Shown here piece after piece: positions 1 to 13,883 of a DNA stretch of 64,000 bases. The stretch is taken from contig JACYXH010000091.1 of assembly GCA_026745465.1 (NCBI GenBank), forward strand, positions 3,202,501 to 3,266,500. Direction: 5' to 3'. How positions within the stretch are numbered: position 1 is the stretch's first letter; each line of letters opens with the position of its first letter. Source of the stretch: Lota lota. Taxonomy: Eukaryota > Chordata > Actinopteri > Gadiformes > Lotidae. Position numbers and translations under genes: made by a program. A model generated the notes under the pieces. It saw nothing but the letters and a program-made list of their open reading frames with translations. It did no database searches and had not been told where the DNA came from.

Positions 1-393
1 ACACCGCCGGCGCCGCGTCTCTGCTGGGCTGCGTCAGGAACATCAAACCCTGAGCCAGCGACCCTCGAAGCGTTAACAAAACAGCCTTCCATAAACACGC
101 CGGCTCGGCGCTGGATCGGTGCCATCGCCGTGTCTTCCAGTGAGCTCGCACCGTCGCCCCAGCGTCTCGCACCCCTCTCTCCCTCCCTCTCTCCCTCCCT
201 CTCTGCCCTCCCCCCCCCGCCCCCCTACCGAGGTGCGTCATCTGCTGGCATTGACAAGCTCGTAGGCGGGCCGCTTTCACCAAATGGAAAAAAGGCCTCC
301 TCCTCATCCTACTGCGCCTCGCTTCCCTGGCAGTTCCTGTCTCACTAACGATGAGGGTATTTTGCTTCTATACACTCAGCCGTAACCCCCAGG
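1..393. other. CpG-rich edge of the window
   Basis: The first 140 bases are GC-rich with many CpGs, followed by a C/T-rich stretch at about 165-230. This could be the edge of a CpG island or a GC-rich exon of a gene to the left. Only about 50 bases before an in-frame TGA could be coding on the plus strand, which is not enough to call a gene. Confidence 0.35.
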
Positions 394-448
394 AGTCAGT
401 CAGCTAGTCAGCCAGTCAGTCAGTCAGTGAGCCAGTCAGTCAGTCCGT
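394..448 (+). repeat. (CAGT)n imperfect tetranucleotide repeat
   Basis: Imperfect CAGT/CAGC units repeat about 13 times. Confidence 0.8.
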
Positions 449-3400
449 CGAGAGGAGCGCTGAAATATTTACAATGTGTGTGCCTACGACATAAAGAAAC
501 CATCACAGCAGTGCAGCAGTCGGACCCCCACTCATCGCACACCACCATTTATTGCTCCTGGATGAGCCGCGAAAAACAAATGCTAACTCCAATTCAGCAT
601 ATATGTGCATTGGGCGCAAATATGGAAGGGAGGGCATTTGGGGTGGGGGGCTGTGACGCCCTGAAAGCTCTTGGGATGGTGAGCAGGAAACGGTCACGCC
701 CATGTTTATTCATGACTCTGTGGGGACGGGCGGGGGTGGGAGTTGACTGTGTTGAGGTTGCCGCGGATGTGTTGTATGTGTGTGTGTGGCAGACAGAGTT
801 CAGCCAGAGAGGTGGTTTCACTGACGCCTCTCCAACAATGGGGAGCAGAATAGAGATGGGTTTTCTCATACTTTTGCAAAGGAATAGCCTTTTTCCAAAA
901 CTTTCGAGAGGGACATCGGTGATCGCCCGGCACAAACCGACGCCTATATGCGTCAGATGTACAGCGAGTGTTTGTGCGATGGTCTGTTGTTGTTGTTTTC
1001 AATGCATGGAGAGAAATCATTAAAGCCCTTGTAACCTCATCAAACACTAGCCAAATGCCATCTCTATTTATGCCAGCTGGTGGTTCTCCAAACAGCCCAC
1101 AGTCGTTCATTAGTGGCACACTTGACTGTCATCCTCTGAGTTCACAATGTGTGGTGCTTCTTGTGCACCACACACCACATTCTGACGAATCCAGAATGTG
1201 AAACAGGATTATGCAAAGGCAAATGTATACATTGTAGCTCAGCAGAGTTGTTATTTGGTTGTTGTTTTTTGGGAGGGGGGTAAATGTATCTCAGAGGAAA
1301 TTGACAATCTTGAAATTCTCATCACGTTCCTGCAGTTGAACTATGTGCAGATTGTTTAAGCATGGAAGAACATTTTCTTTGAAAAATGAACTTGAAAATG
1401 AGACCCAACACTCTCTCACTTTGTTTGTAGAGCAACTTGTGGGGTTTCATTGGTACATGCATTTCAAAACCCACTCCCATGTAGGACAACTACAAGTCAC
1501 ATTGACTTTGGATCAGGATGTGCAATAGCACTAGCTGCTAGCATGTTGACTGACATCTCCAATGCAAAGTGCACATCCATGTGTGTTTCAAGTCACGTGT
1601 CAGAGGTTCAAGGTTGCAGTGATCAGTGGAGAATCAAACTGACTTGCTTTGGACAGACACTCAATTGCCAATCGACGGACAAGCGCATCAATTCCAAGCC
1701 CTTACTTTTGTTGGTTATGGCACTTCCTAAAATATAGTATACAGTATGTGTATGCAGTCATTAGTGGCCATCAGCCATAATAGCACAGTGTGTTTAATCT
1801 TACCGTAATTTTATATTTATTTAATTAATTCTTTCAGAAAAAAGCCCTTCACATCAGAGACCCCCCACAGAGGGAGGCTTTTATTACACCACCTTAATTG
1901 CCCTGAAATTCACTGTGCACACACCCGTTAATTATATTCCATATCCAAGTTAATAATAAACACGCCGACAGACCGGACCTTGCGCACCTTCTGCTCTGTT
2001 CAAGGGCGACCCAAACAAGGACTCCGCCCAAGATGGATGGATGGGCTGAAGGCCAGCCAATAGCGACCTGACTTTTTGTTTGTTGATAGTTTCTGTTTTC
2101 TGCTTTTTTTAATTCTTTTTTTTTGCCACAACAAGAAACATAGTTGAAACGATTGAGGCGGAATTCAATGTCGGAAAATGTAATTAAATGTAATTATTAA
2201 TTACGTCTGTTAACAACATCCTTATTGAGAAGGATAAAGCAAAGTGAAACGTTTAGGCTTTAATTACAGGTGCTGTTAGCAGAAGCTTCGGTAGCTATTC
2301 TGTCATGATATGTCCTTGGTGGTGCTGCAGAGGAGATGGGGTTCCCAAAATAACAGCTTTGCTTTGCTCATCAGCTAGTCGGCTAATTGCTAACAGACTG
2401 CCAAAGACACTGCATGGGGCCCTGTAGTGTCATTGGATCCTCACAATTCCGTGAGTTGTAAATGCCGTACACAGAAATCACGGGTGTGCATGTCTCCAGG
2501 TTTCGTGTGAGTTGCCGTGCAAGCGAACACGCAGACACAGAGCATGAAGTCGTTCTCTGCGGTGTAATAAATGTGCATGACAAGGAAGGTGAGGACTGTA
2601 AGTGTGTGTAGATAAGTGTCGACCCGTTTTTATTGTCGACAAACACCTGTTTTTTTTCTTGTTAATTAATTGTTTAACATTGTTTCAATTTGTCAAATAC
2701 TCTGCCGTTTGTGAAATTAGCCTGCTACTTTGCTGACGCCAGCCACCACACCCCCTAATCAGTGTCCAAATGAATTATAGTTGCTGATGTGGCCAGCTGT
2801 TGTTACCCCTCTGTACATTCATAAGGATATAAATAAAACATGATGGATTCTGCAAGGATTCTCTTCACCTCACAGACACTCGGAAGGTGCAAGGCCGTCC
2901 GGCTACCTCCGTAGATTGCAGATTGTAGCTTTTTTTTCTTTATTGATTTTTAACACAAGTTTTATTACAACCGAAGCAGCAAACTAAATAGAATAATACT
3001 TTAAGATGGATAATACTATGCTATCCCAGAGAGGGGCAGTGGAGTAATACAAACAGCTCTGCAACCATGTCTGCCATCACTTCAGCATCACACATAGATG
3101 CAATGTGTGTGTAGGGATCAATATGAATATTTAACACTTGGAAAAATAGTGTCCCGCAGCCAGGGGCACATTTGTGTTTATATAAAGCCCAGGACATTGT
3201 TGGAATCTGATGTGAAAATGTATTTGACTCAACAACTAGGCTACCGGTTCACCACAGGTTAATTACCTCAGTACCTCAGCTGGGAACATTAATGTTCAAG
3301 AAATGTGTCCTTAATTTTTAACGGAGCACTGAAATGTTCTCTCTAACACCATGTGTCATACAACCTCCTCCAACAAATGCAAAGTCACTATCCTCTCTCC

Positions 3401-5250
3401 TTAAGTATGTGCATAAATCGACCCCTTAGCTTGACTGCTCACTCTTTGGCTCTTCTGTCACATACCTTTTGACAAGGGTGATGGCTCTGTTTACAATGAA
3501 AGGCCCCGGACCCCTTTCCCTATGCATTAGATACCACATCCGTCCCCCGGCGATCAGTCACAGATAGTTAGCATGGCTCCCCCGCAGCAGCTGCTAAAGT
3601 GTCCTCTCCTGAGTGGCTGGGGCCCCTCACCTTAATCCTCAATGACAACACATACATTTTCTCTTACACGCATTCCCTTCTTTTGTTCAAAGACAAAAGT
3701 CTGCCCTGTGTGCCAGTGGATAGAGGGAAATGGCTTTTCTTTCTAATTAAATAGGCTCTTTGGTTTTATGTTTGCTCTAATTTTAGTCAATGTACTTGAG
3801 TGTGTATGTGATATACACACACACACACTCACACACACACACACACACACATACACACACACACTGTTGTAGACCTACAGTATTTCCAAATGATCAAGCT
3901 CAGTGCAGTCTGTGTAACGGCTTATACATTACTGTAATGACCGAGCCACAGCCTCTTTATTCGCAATTGGGAAGGAACAAAATCGAGACACTTGCTCTAT
4001 GATAATGAAAATAGACTGTGTATTTTTAACTCTTACACCATTAGGGATAGTTAAAACAAAAACATGGGAAAGGACCTCATGTCAAAGATACTCATAATTA
4101 ACCAACCAATTTCAATTCAAGCAAGAAACATAAAAGGGCATAAAACCAATATACTCTACGCATGCGTCATTGGTTTTAAAATCTTGCTTCTAAATAATCC
4201 CTTAGGATCATCCCACTGACATATTTGACCCCTAGTGATGATTCTGGAAATCATCCATAAGGGTGATTATCAATCTAAAAAGTATTTGTATAGCGATGCA
4301 TGGTGAAGGATAGTTATCGCCATGTGCTCCTTCTGGTATACTTATGATCATCTCACAGCATGGGGAAATAATAGCTAGGTAGCTGGCATCAGATAATTCA
4401 TCTGCATTGACCAGTGGACTATTGACACTGCCCCGAAGCCACATATGCCTTATATAAGCCAACGTATGTGAACATCAATACAAAACAAATTTTATGGATG
4501 CATTGTAATATTGTAGACAGTTATTTTTAAGGGAAAGGTCAATGTGATTGTGTAGCTTAAATACCTGGTTTGGAATGTAATGGAGTAAAAGTATACCGTC
4601 CACCCACATTGAATCAGTCTTAGAATTGTACTTAAGTAAAGTACCTTTTTCCTCTGCCTACTGTAGACTCTGTGTTTAACTCTAATAACTAAACCCTTCT
4701 AGTATCAAGTACGACCCGGTCTTTGCATTCAGAACATGCAGAATCTCCAGCAGTATGGATCCAACTAGGCCTTGGAAAGCATTCCTCCGGGATCAGCTGG
4801 TCCATGTTGGCTCCAGAGCATCACACGGCTCTCCTGCAGATGTATCAGTCACACGGTCCTGCTGTGAAACCTCCTGTTCCACCTCCTCCCTGCGGCGGCT
4901 CCATTACAATGAGATCGGTGCATGGGGGGAGGTGATGCATGCTTCGCAACATCCCGGTCATTATCCTGGCTGTACAAAAGACAACCGTAGAGAAGGGGCC
5001 ATGAAGGGGGACGCATACGTTCAACAGCAATGCTGAATACACCATACGCTGTGACATTCAAACGATGCTGCTTAATAATACATATTTATGAGCCTACGGC
5101 GTGTCGAAGATAACATTTCACCCACACAGCGACACCACTACGTCTACGACTGAATCTTCGGTGCAAAGCAATACTGGATGCGTGGATCCATGCTGTGCCG
5201 CGACTGTATCCATCTGCATGTCCCGGCGGAAGAACAATGGGAGATTATAG
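449..5250. other. intergenic, no gene seen
   Basis: Unique-looking AT-rich DNA. Open frames are short and resemble no protein I know. The only clear simple repeat is an AC tract at 3814-3865. A stretch near 4620-4650 resembles a common fish repeat motif (AGTAAAGTACC) but is too weak to call. Confidence 0.6.
3814..3865 (+). repeat. (AC)n microsatellite, imperfect
   Basis: AC dinucleotides with two interruptions (CTC and ACAT). Confidence 0.9.
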
Positions 5251-5251
5251 T

Positions 5252-5299
5252 CTCTCTCACTCTCTCACTCTCTCTCAAACACACACACACACACACACT
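5252..5299 (+). repeat. (CT)n-(AC)n compound microsatellite next to a LINE 3' end
   Basis: A CT-rich tract passes into AC repeats directly against the 3' tail of the L2-like LINE. LINE tails commonly seed such repeats. Confidence 0.8.
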
Positions 5300-5303
5300 G
5301 TTC

Positions 5304-6715
5304 AGAGAATCAGAATCAGAATCAGAGTTGCTTTTATTACATCTCAACGTACAAGTACGCAAGAGTAACAATTTTTAGGCTTGGCTCCTCAACAGTCACA
5401 TAGCAGCATCAATACAAGATAAATAACAAAGTACGTAATAATAAATAATAATAATAAGTAGCAACATCAATACAACAATGTGTTCAAGTGGTAGTGGTAC
5501 CAGCCACGGTGGTAGTGCAAAAAAATTATAATAAAAAAAACTGCTGTGCAAAATACGGAATATAATGCAGATAATCAAATGGGTTGTTGTAGTGTGCGTG
5601 GGGTTGGTTTGGGGGTAATGGATTTTTCCAGGAGCCTGGCTGCTTGGGGGAAAAAACTGTTTGTCATCCTCTGGGTTTTGGCCCTGAGGCTTCGGCACCG
5701 CTAGTAGTAGCTCAAACACTTTCTGATTGGGGTGGCTGGTGTCCCTAATGATTCTGAGGGCCTTCTTGACACACCGGGCCTTGTAGGTGTCCTGGATGGA
5801 GGGAAGCCCACATCCGCTGATCCTTTCAGCTGTCTGCGCTACCCTTTGCAACGCTTTGCGGCTTTGGGCAGTGCAGTTCCCGTACCAGGCAGTGATGCAT
5901 CCCGTCAAGATGCTCTCCGTTGTGCTTCTGAAGAAGGCCCCCAGGGATCTTGGGCCCCAAGCCGAACCTTTTCAGCTGCCTAAGGTGAAATAGGCGACGT
6001 TGTGCTTTTTTCACGACCGGGTTGGTGTGCTCATCCCAGGTGAGGTCGTTGGTGATGTGGACCCCCAGGAACTTGATGCTGTTTACCCTCTCCACAGCAG
6101 ACCCATTGATGGTGATGGGGTCATGTACCTGTCTCTTCCTCCTGAAGTCCACTACCAGCTCCTTGGTCTTGTCGGCGTTGAGAGCAAGGTTGTTGTCTTA
6201 GCTGTACTGAGCCAGGCGGTCGACTTCATTCCTATAGGTCGCCTCGTCGCCGTCGGTGATCAGGCCGATCACTCTCGTGTCATCTGCAAACTTGATCACC
6301 ATGTTGGAGCTGTGTGTGGCCACGCAGTCATGGGTGTACAGGGAGTAGAGGAGGGGGCTTAGAACACAGCCCTGGGGGGCTCCTGTGCTGATGGTCAGGG
6401 GGGCGGAGATCTTAGATCGTCTTCTTCTTAGATCTTCTTCACCACCTGTTTCCGATCCGACAGGAAGCTAAGGATCCAGTCGCATAGGCCAGGGTCGATG
6501 CCTAGGTCCCTGAGCTTGCTGTCAAGTCTGGAGGGGAGTTGAATGGTGTTGAATGCTGAACTATAGTCCACGAACAGCATCCTCACATAGGAGTTCCTCT
6601 TGTCAAGGTGGGTGAGGGCTGAGTGGAGTGCTGTGGCAATGGCGTCGTCTGTCTATCTGTTATTCCTGTAGGCAAATTGGTGAGGGTCCAGGGTGGGTGG
6701 CAGCATTCTGCAGAT
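5304..6715 (-). mobile_element. 5'-truncated L2-like LINE (reverse transcriptase part and 3' tail)
   Basis: This is a non-LTR retrotransposon fragment of the L2/Maui type common in fish, read on the minus strand from about 6715 down to 5304. Reverse transcriptase motifs appear in order: PHQFAYRNNR (about 6670), [12 protein letters not shown] (about 6570), GAPQGCVLSPLLYSLYTHDC (about 6350), the catalytic FADDT (about 6277-6291), VDFRRKRQVHDPITINGSAV (about 6130), then SIKFLGVHI and the C-terminal AWYGNCTAQSRKALQRVAQT region (about 5870). The 5' third (endonuclease) is missing, the usual result of incomplete reverse transcription. The frame is broken by at least two stops or shifts, for example after QVVKKI and after RLAQYS, so it is dead. 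The 3' end carries tandem ATTCTG-type hexamers (plus strand 5305-5326), typical of L2-type tails. Confidence 0.92.
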
Positions 6716-7335
6716 CAGCACTTGCTGTAAGGAGCACAGTTATTGGAGTCGCTGATAATGCCTGTCCAGTATGGGGCAGATCTACAGTATGCATGACAAA
6801 AAAACTGGATCCTGGTCTCAACAGTCACTGTAGGTGTGACACTGGCTGCCTGAGACCTACAGACCAAGGAAGTCTCTACCTACTCTCTGGCATTTCTCCC
6901 CCAGAAAGGTGTAGAACAGTAGCAAGCAGACTCTAAAGAAATTCTCTCCATGGCCACACCTCCACAAAATCGCCTGAAATCTAGGAAAAGCTTCCTGACA
7001 AGCGTAGAACCACTGCCCACCTCACCAGCAGAAGAACGCCTCAACACGTGGAAGGCAAGACTTGCAGCAAAGCCAACTCCCGGTAGACATGAAAATGTAC
7101 AACTGCAGAACATCTCCCTCCATGCTTCAAAGACTTTGTGTTGAGACGTAAGAAGAACCTTAACAGCTCAACCATGTGCGACTGCAAAGCAAAGCCGCAG
7201 ACCATGGACCATCTCAAGTGATGCCCACTGTTGACAGTGATCTGCACCAGAGAAGACCATGCACACTCTACCGGGCCAGCATTGTGTAAAGAAGTGGGCA
7301 AGCACAAGAATTGCCAAGAATTGGACTAAGCTTGG
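6716..7335 (+). mobile_element. LINE ORF2 C-terminal fragment of a second family
   Basis: The plus strand carries remnants of the C-terminal region of another non-LTR retrotransposon polyprotein. Recognisable pieces are NACPVWGRS, GCLRPTDQGSLYLLSGISPP, NRLKSRKSFLTSVEPLP, then AEERLNTWKARLAAKP and CDCKAKPQTMDHL. The last is the CCHC-like C-terminal motif region seen in several LINE clades. The frame is broken more than once. It lies head to head with the L2-like fragment, whose truncated 5' end abuts it near 6715. The exact clade is uncertain; it does not read as L2. Confidence 0.72.
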
Positions 7336-8118
7336 CCTTCCTGACAGCGTCAACAGGTGTGTCCCTTCTCCTATAATCTGTTTAATTAACGGGCTGTTTT
7401 TGACCACATAGCTGATGCTGTTTGTGACTTTTTGTTTTTCAGAAACGTTTCCCCAACCCCTAAAGACTGTTGTGTTGACATTGCTGGAGGGCTTTTTCTT
7501 AAGATGATTTGACCTCAATGTTGTTTATGACACCACTGGTAATTCCACGTTTCATCTTTTAGCATCAATTTGCAACTGATAGTATAACTTAGTATAGTTT
7601 GTGTTTAGTATTCAAAGTAAACAAAACAAAATACATGAATACATACATTTTAGTGAATGGTATACATATTTATTGGGGGTGTGATACCATACATTTTGGG
7701 TATATCACAGTATACCTACTTTAGCCTACAGTTAAAGTCGACCTATAGTATGGGATCCAATTAGTCATTGCTTAAAACATTTTTTTATTGGTACATGGGA
7801 TGAAAATCATGCCATGTATTATTTGTGTTCTAATTGCCATCAATTTGTAAGAATATTGCTTAAAAGTATAAGTCTGTCAATCCACTCTTTTGTATTTGGT
7901 GTTATCGGGCATTTTCTATGATATGACACCATATGATACCAATCATAATGATGGAAAACTTGCATTTGGGTAAACTATTTATCTCCCATTCGTTTGAGAG
8001 GCATCATAACCTCTTGACCATGTCTGCTTTCTTTATGGGAAGAGTTGCAGTCACAGGATTGGCTGTTAGGCTTTTGAGCTTACAAGCTGGTGTATTTAAT
8101 AATAAGGAGGCCGAATGT

Positions 8119-8120
<2 letters not shown>

Positions 8121-8191
<71 letters not shown>

Positions 8192-8197
8192 CACACA
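8121..8197 (+). repeat. (AC)n microsatellite
   Basis: About 38 AC units with one AAAC interruption. Confidence 0.95.
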
Positions 8198-9076
8198 GCA
8201 CACAACATGATCTAATCAGGTTAATGGGGACAAGTTGCATCAATTAGTTGTTACAGTGAAGGGGCAAACATTGGAGCAGTTAAAAATCACTAAATGTCTT
8301 CGCTCATAGAGAGGGAAAGATGGGGTGTAACAAAGACCGCTGTTACTCACCACCTATGTAGCTTTTCTGGGCTCCTCCATTATAAGGACTCAAGATGATG
8401 ATGTCTGAAACCGGTTTATTGTAGAGTTTGTATGGCAATGGTACATGAAGCTGGTGATTCATGCTGCCATCCAGGAGATCTCCCTGAGTGTGTGTGTTGA
8501 TGGCTGTTTTAACCTGTGCACATTGATTTCTCAGTGCAGCCTCACCCAGCTCCAGACTCCAATCTGTCTGACTTGGGCCAGGTGAGGCTGCTTAAACCAG
8601 CCATCATCCACACACACTCCAACAGGGGTTTGAGCTTGAAGGACAAATTAGCAGCGATGTACCTTCAATGTGGTCCTTCCCACAGGCTTGGACACATTTA
8701 TCCAAACAAAAAAGGGAAACGTGCTCAAAATAAGGGTTAGGATATTCATGTGAGTGAACCATTGAATGACGTAAGACGAGCAATTGAAAATAAAACACTG
8801 AACAAATTTAAGCCCTCGCAGACTACAGAGTTGTCGTCTATACTGGCTACACCACTCATCTGGGCTGCATTCAAACTGCTTTTACTAGACTAATATTAAT
8901 TTCCTGAGCCTCAAATGTTTGTATGGAGCCGTGTAGCCAAATGACCTTTCATCGTAGTTTGGAGAAATAGAATCACGCTCCCATTGGCCGACGAAGGCCA
9001 GAGAAAATCAAACGCTTTAAAGAAAAGTTAGTTCCCCATTGAAGGTCAAACAAGTGTGGAGAAGGGATTTTCAGCT

Positions 9077-9078
<2 letters not shown>

Positions 9079-9136
<58 letters not shown>
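9079..9136 (+). repeat. (GA)n microsatellite
   Basis: 29 uninterrupted GA units. Confidence 0.95.
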
Positions 9137-9140
<4 letters not shown>

Positions 9141-9777
9141 TTCTGAAACGTATTATGCCCTTCATAATGACAGTAATTATTACAGGCCCACCTTAATTGC
9201 AATACGAATCCATTACATTTTTACAACCCAACTCCTTTTTCACCCTATTCACAGACATCAATAAAATAAAACTGCTCAAATATAATACAAATAATTAACA
9301 TACAGCAGAATCAATGATGGACTTATATAGATAAATCCTATTCCATAGTGGCTGTTCACTTACAGGATCTCCTTTGTATGCGTTTGGTCTCCTCAAGGTG
9401 ATGGAGCCTGCTGCAGTGAGATTAAATATTTATTGAGGGGTGTCATTATGTTGCCATTATCATTTAGATCAGTTCATTAAACAACAGGATACAACAATGA
9501 TGAGACAATTACGGCTGTTAAATAAAACAGGACTCAAAGGGCTAAAAATAAGAATGCATGTCCATTAAATGAAAAGGCCAACTAACACATGTATATACAT
9601 TAACACGCACGTGCACGCGCGCACGCAATGAAATACATTTGTGATTGTGAGGACATTAAAAGAAATGCACAACCGTAAAAATCAACTGACCCTTCCTAAA
9701 GTATGCATGAAAACACAGTCTCCTATATGCATTCATGATTACAAAGACATACTCCTGCACACTTCCACCAACCCATA

Positions 9778-9787
9778 CCCCCCCCCC

Positions 9788-9818
<31 letters not shown>

Positions 9819-9829
9819 ACACACACACG
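9778..9829 (+). repeat. C27 homopolymer joined to (AC)n
   Basis: A run of 27 cytosines (9778-9804) passes directly into AC dinucleotides. Confidence 0.95.
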
Positions 9830-11630
9830 TACACAATCCAAACATTTCTTGCTCTGGAGGTCACTCCCCTGGTTCCCATGTTGGTCGTTTGAACAGTAGT
9901 TTTCTGCTACGCTTGGAAAACAATGACTTTTATAGTCATTAACCCCAAGCAGGAACTGCTAGACACTACAGTAGCTTAACACTAGAGAGAATGTCAACAT
10001 TATACCAAATGGAAAATGTTCAAGTAAAAGTCATGTGGGATTTCTTGAATACCAAATGTATTTCGAATCTTTTTCAAAGATTTCTCTGCTTTAAAAGCAA
10101 ATGCATTTAAAGCAGCTAAATGCACTTAGGCCTAACATTCATGTATGTAGTTCTATATAATATATAATTGATTGGATTCTGATCTGACTTATCAAGTACC
10201 TTGTCTCTAGACTATATATACTGTATATTAATAATGAATCATTTTTCAGATATTATGTTCATCTTCTCAATCAGGCCCACAGACCCACAGCCTGCTAGCC
10301 ACATAGTTAAATGGCGTGCTCCCCTCTAATAAGGACAGCCTGTCAGGATGTCCCCCTCACTCACCAATCTGCTACCAGGTCCCTGCAACATGTGCACCCA
10401 GTGTGTGTGTGTGTCTTTGAGATATGTGGAGAAGAGACAGAGATATCCTGATCACGTATTGGGTGCAACATAACTGTATAATTGGTGGATTCCAGGGCCA
10501 ATTAGCTATAATAAAATAATCACTGGTGATGCGTGTTAGTATCCTGACTGCACAGAATTGAGAAAAATACAAATTTTCACCCTGCTTTTTAATCTATCCC
10601 AGAAGACTTGCAAAAACAATTTGCTACAGAGTTATTGGGAGATTTCTGCCATAATAAAAAAGAAAACATGGTTGCTTTTACTCACAAGAGAATGTAAACA
10701 TAAAAAATGCTAGAATAATTATACGCCTTTTGAAATGAAAACAATCATATCTAGGTAGCGTAGGGTTCAGTCCAGGCCCAACTTAAAATGCTGCTAACGA
10801 GGTGTTTGTTGGACACTGCTTCGAGTTACTCTGTTGTTGATAATAGTCCTGTGTTATAGTACTATTTATTGTACTATTAAACAACAACTTTCTATTGTCC
10901 CCACGTGGTGATGTAGCCAACCTATAAGCACCGGCACCAATTACTCATGTTCTAAGGGCTGCATAACAGGCCACAGATAAACCTTATAGGTAGACATTAA
11001 AATCCAAACAGCAAGAAGAATAACATCTTTAGAGGTCAATGGTAGCGCGTGGATGAGACATTGTGTGCAGTGCTGAAAAGCTTCTAAACGCCAGGGGAAA
11101 TGCAGTGTCATATATTCCACACTTAGAAGTGCTCAGAATGGTATTGCGGTGAAAGATCAGGGCAGGAAGTCTTTAATGGTCCGGTCCTGACCTTGCTCTG
11201 ATTCGGAAGTGTGGCCGTCTGGGGCCGCAGTGACCCAAATGGGGCTCAAAGTGTTGCGGTTGTGAAGACGTGAGCCAGGCAAGGTCAAATGGAGTTTGTG
11301 ATTGGAGTTATTTCAACAAGGGTGTTGCTTTGAAATAATTCACAACAAGTGAGTGTTGCCCCGTGTCCTGATGAAGTGCAGTCATGAAAATGAAACCGGG
11401 CTTCAAGAATCATGCTTCAACGTCCAAGCTAGGCCAACATGTTGCATTCGTTCTCCGTTTTTTAGCACAATCTTTCTTCTGATCACTTTTTCTGATTTTC
11501 AAAATAATTTGTTCATCTATTGCCGTTCTTGCTGTATTTTGTATATGGATGCACATAAAGAAAACACATGAGGGATTGAAATCCCACAAAGACATTGACA
11601 CATCAGGCTCGAAAGCCACATGCACACTCA

Positions 11631-11634
11631 CACA

Positions 11635-11671
<37 letters not shown>
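11631..11671 (+). repeat. (AC)n microsatellite
   Basis: About 20 AC units. Confidence 0.9.
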
Positions 11672-11672
<1 letters not shown>

Positions 11673-13820
11673 ACCAAGACTTACAACACAAATTATGAAT
11701 GGGTAATTAAGATCACATTTGGATGTTCTGAGGAACCATGTCTATTTTTGTACTTGTGTATTTGTTGATGTGCATATTAATATTATATGGACCGAGATTA
11801 GAGAGAATAGAGACCTAATGGCCTTAAAATCCACAAAATGCGTAATGTGAAAACAAACTCTCGTGACTCCACTCATTGTGACTCTACAATTCACGCTCTG
11901 TTAGGCGGATTATACATTGAAATCTTTTTGATAATTGAATTATCTCAATCAAAACATTACACATGCAAAATACACGTGACTTGTATAATTTGGTTGGACA
12001 ATTAAAGAATGCTTAGAGGACAATTGTGCGTTTGAGAAATAGAGTTGCAAATTAATTGTCAGGCCAATATAAATTACAGGCTCAAAAGACTATTAAATAA
12101 AGCACAATTATTAATTTTTTTTCCAAATAAAGTCCCTTGTATTATTACTACTATGCCATAATGCTTGTAGACTAGTTTTAAACAATATGGTAGTTAATAT
12201 TCAAAGGGCTGACTGGTTATTGCTGGACATGTTCTTCAAACTTTGCTTCACTTCAATAATACTAATGATGGTAATAACTCTTAACCGTAATAGTAAGACG
12301 AAAGCATATCCAATGAAACCAGGTGTGTGTGTACTTTGAAAAAAAAGACCTTTAAACATAAAATGAGTCTGTCACTGTCCTGGCAGTTAAGCCCACCTGC
12401 AGGCCATTGTGCAGGTTTCGTAGCATATCTGAATTCAATACTTGTTTAATGAGCCATCCTGTGCCAGCGGATGAATACCGGATCCTTTAATATATTGTAA
12501 ACTGGAATAGACGTCATGTTACCTTACAATTTCCATGCTCATTTGTTGAAAGGCTTAGACCAACCAAACCACATTCTCCTCCTCCTCCTCTATTTAGTTA
12601 TTTTTCATTTGGATCATGGCCCCTTTGTCTCTTGTAAGTATGCAGTTTGCAAAAAACACCTGGTATTTTGTCTCGCTCTCCCACTCTCTGTTGCTCACGG
12701 TGACAAATCAGGGTTTTAGTTTTAATTCGTCGTTAGAAGTTCACATGCTCTCAAGCTGGGTAAATAATTAGCCAGCCAGGAAGTATCAGCTACTACACGA
12801 TTACTCCATCTGATACCTTGATTATCATGGCAAGGTTCCCTCTGGGGTTAAGAGTTTGTAGCGGCAGCATGGAGGAGTGCTGCTGCTGCCCCTCCATTGC
12901 TCTTCATTGACTTATTCAGTGCATGATTCGCTCTCCAGCTCATTAAATAACACCATTGTTAATTCACAAGGAAAGTTTCCAAGCCCATTTGTCTGTGCTC
13001 TGTTTGAAGCCGTTTGCCACTAAGTCTTATTTAAAGGGCAATATTTGAAGAGGACAGGCAATGTTTTTTTGTGATTATATATCCTAATTATTAAAGCTTG
13101 GTTTAAGTACAAATGACATGGTGATGTTGGAAATATGTGAAAATAATAATGCTAAAATGACCGTTGTTGACATCCCTCCAGTTCTCCTAAATTAATGTCT
13201 GGTCTGCTTGTTTCTCCCGTGATTAGCAGCATGACAAAACATCCCATCTGAAGGGAGAAGTGGACAACACGGATTCACAGAATCATGAACCCTTGTGCTT
13301 TGGTTCGGTTAGTCCTTTTTTACTTTCATTTTCAACTGTAGTATTAAGAGCGCCGCTTCTAGTGTTACGATGAATGTGAATCTATTAACAGCCTTGTCCA
13401 TGGGGAGCCGCTCGACACTATTCATCTAACACTGCAAGCGGAAGACACACAGTTTACACGAACTTGTTTCTCTTCCTGCACACTAATAGAAGCACTTCAT
13501 TAAATTCTTGATGACTTGGTTGATATCACTAATGGCCCGTTAATGGTCATTTGCAATGAGCAGTCCCAGCTCAGTGGAAGAAAAGAGCTAAGACTGCAAA
13601 TTAAAGGTTAAAAGGCCATTTAGTTAATGGATCAAATACAAATAAACCACTCCTATATTTAGGAGATTGTGAAATGTCTCCCATGTCTGCGTTGTTCCTA
13701 ATCTCACACATTTTAATGAAGATCAAAGTGAGTGTGTGAACCAGGAACTGTGAAGTGGTTCAAGAGAGCAAAAACAATTCTCACCTTGTCAAATTTACCT
13801 TTCCAGCAAAATATCTTGCA

Positions 13821-13822
<2 letters not shown>

Positions 13823-13880
<58 letters not shown>
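13823..13880 (+). repeat. (GT)n microsatellite
   Basis: 29 uninterrupted GT units. Confidence 0.95.

Positions 13881-13883
<3 letters not shown>

Noticed and set aside
3-53. Plus-strand peptide TAGAASLLGCVRNIKP before a TGA, resembling a laminin-G motif (FxGCxRN)
   Set aside because: Only 16 residues at the window edge, with no splice site or further support. Could be chance in GC-rich DNA.
8343-8591. Minus-strand open frame of 82 codons with a GTGAGT donor near its end
   Set aside because: This length is expected by chance in 128 kb of two-strand sequence, and the peptide resembles nothing I know. A search against fish proteins would settle it.
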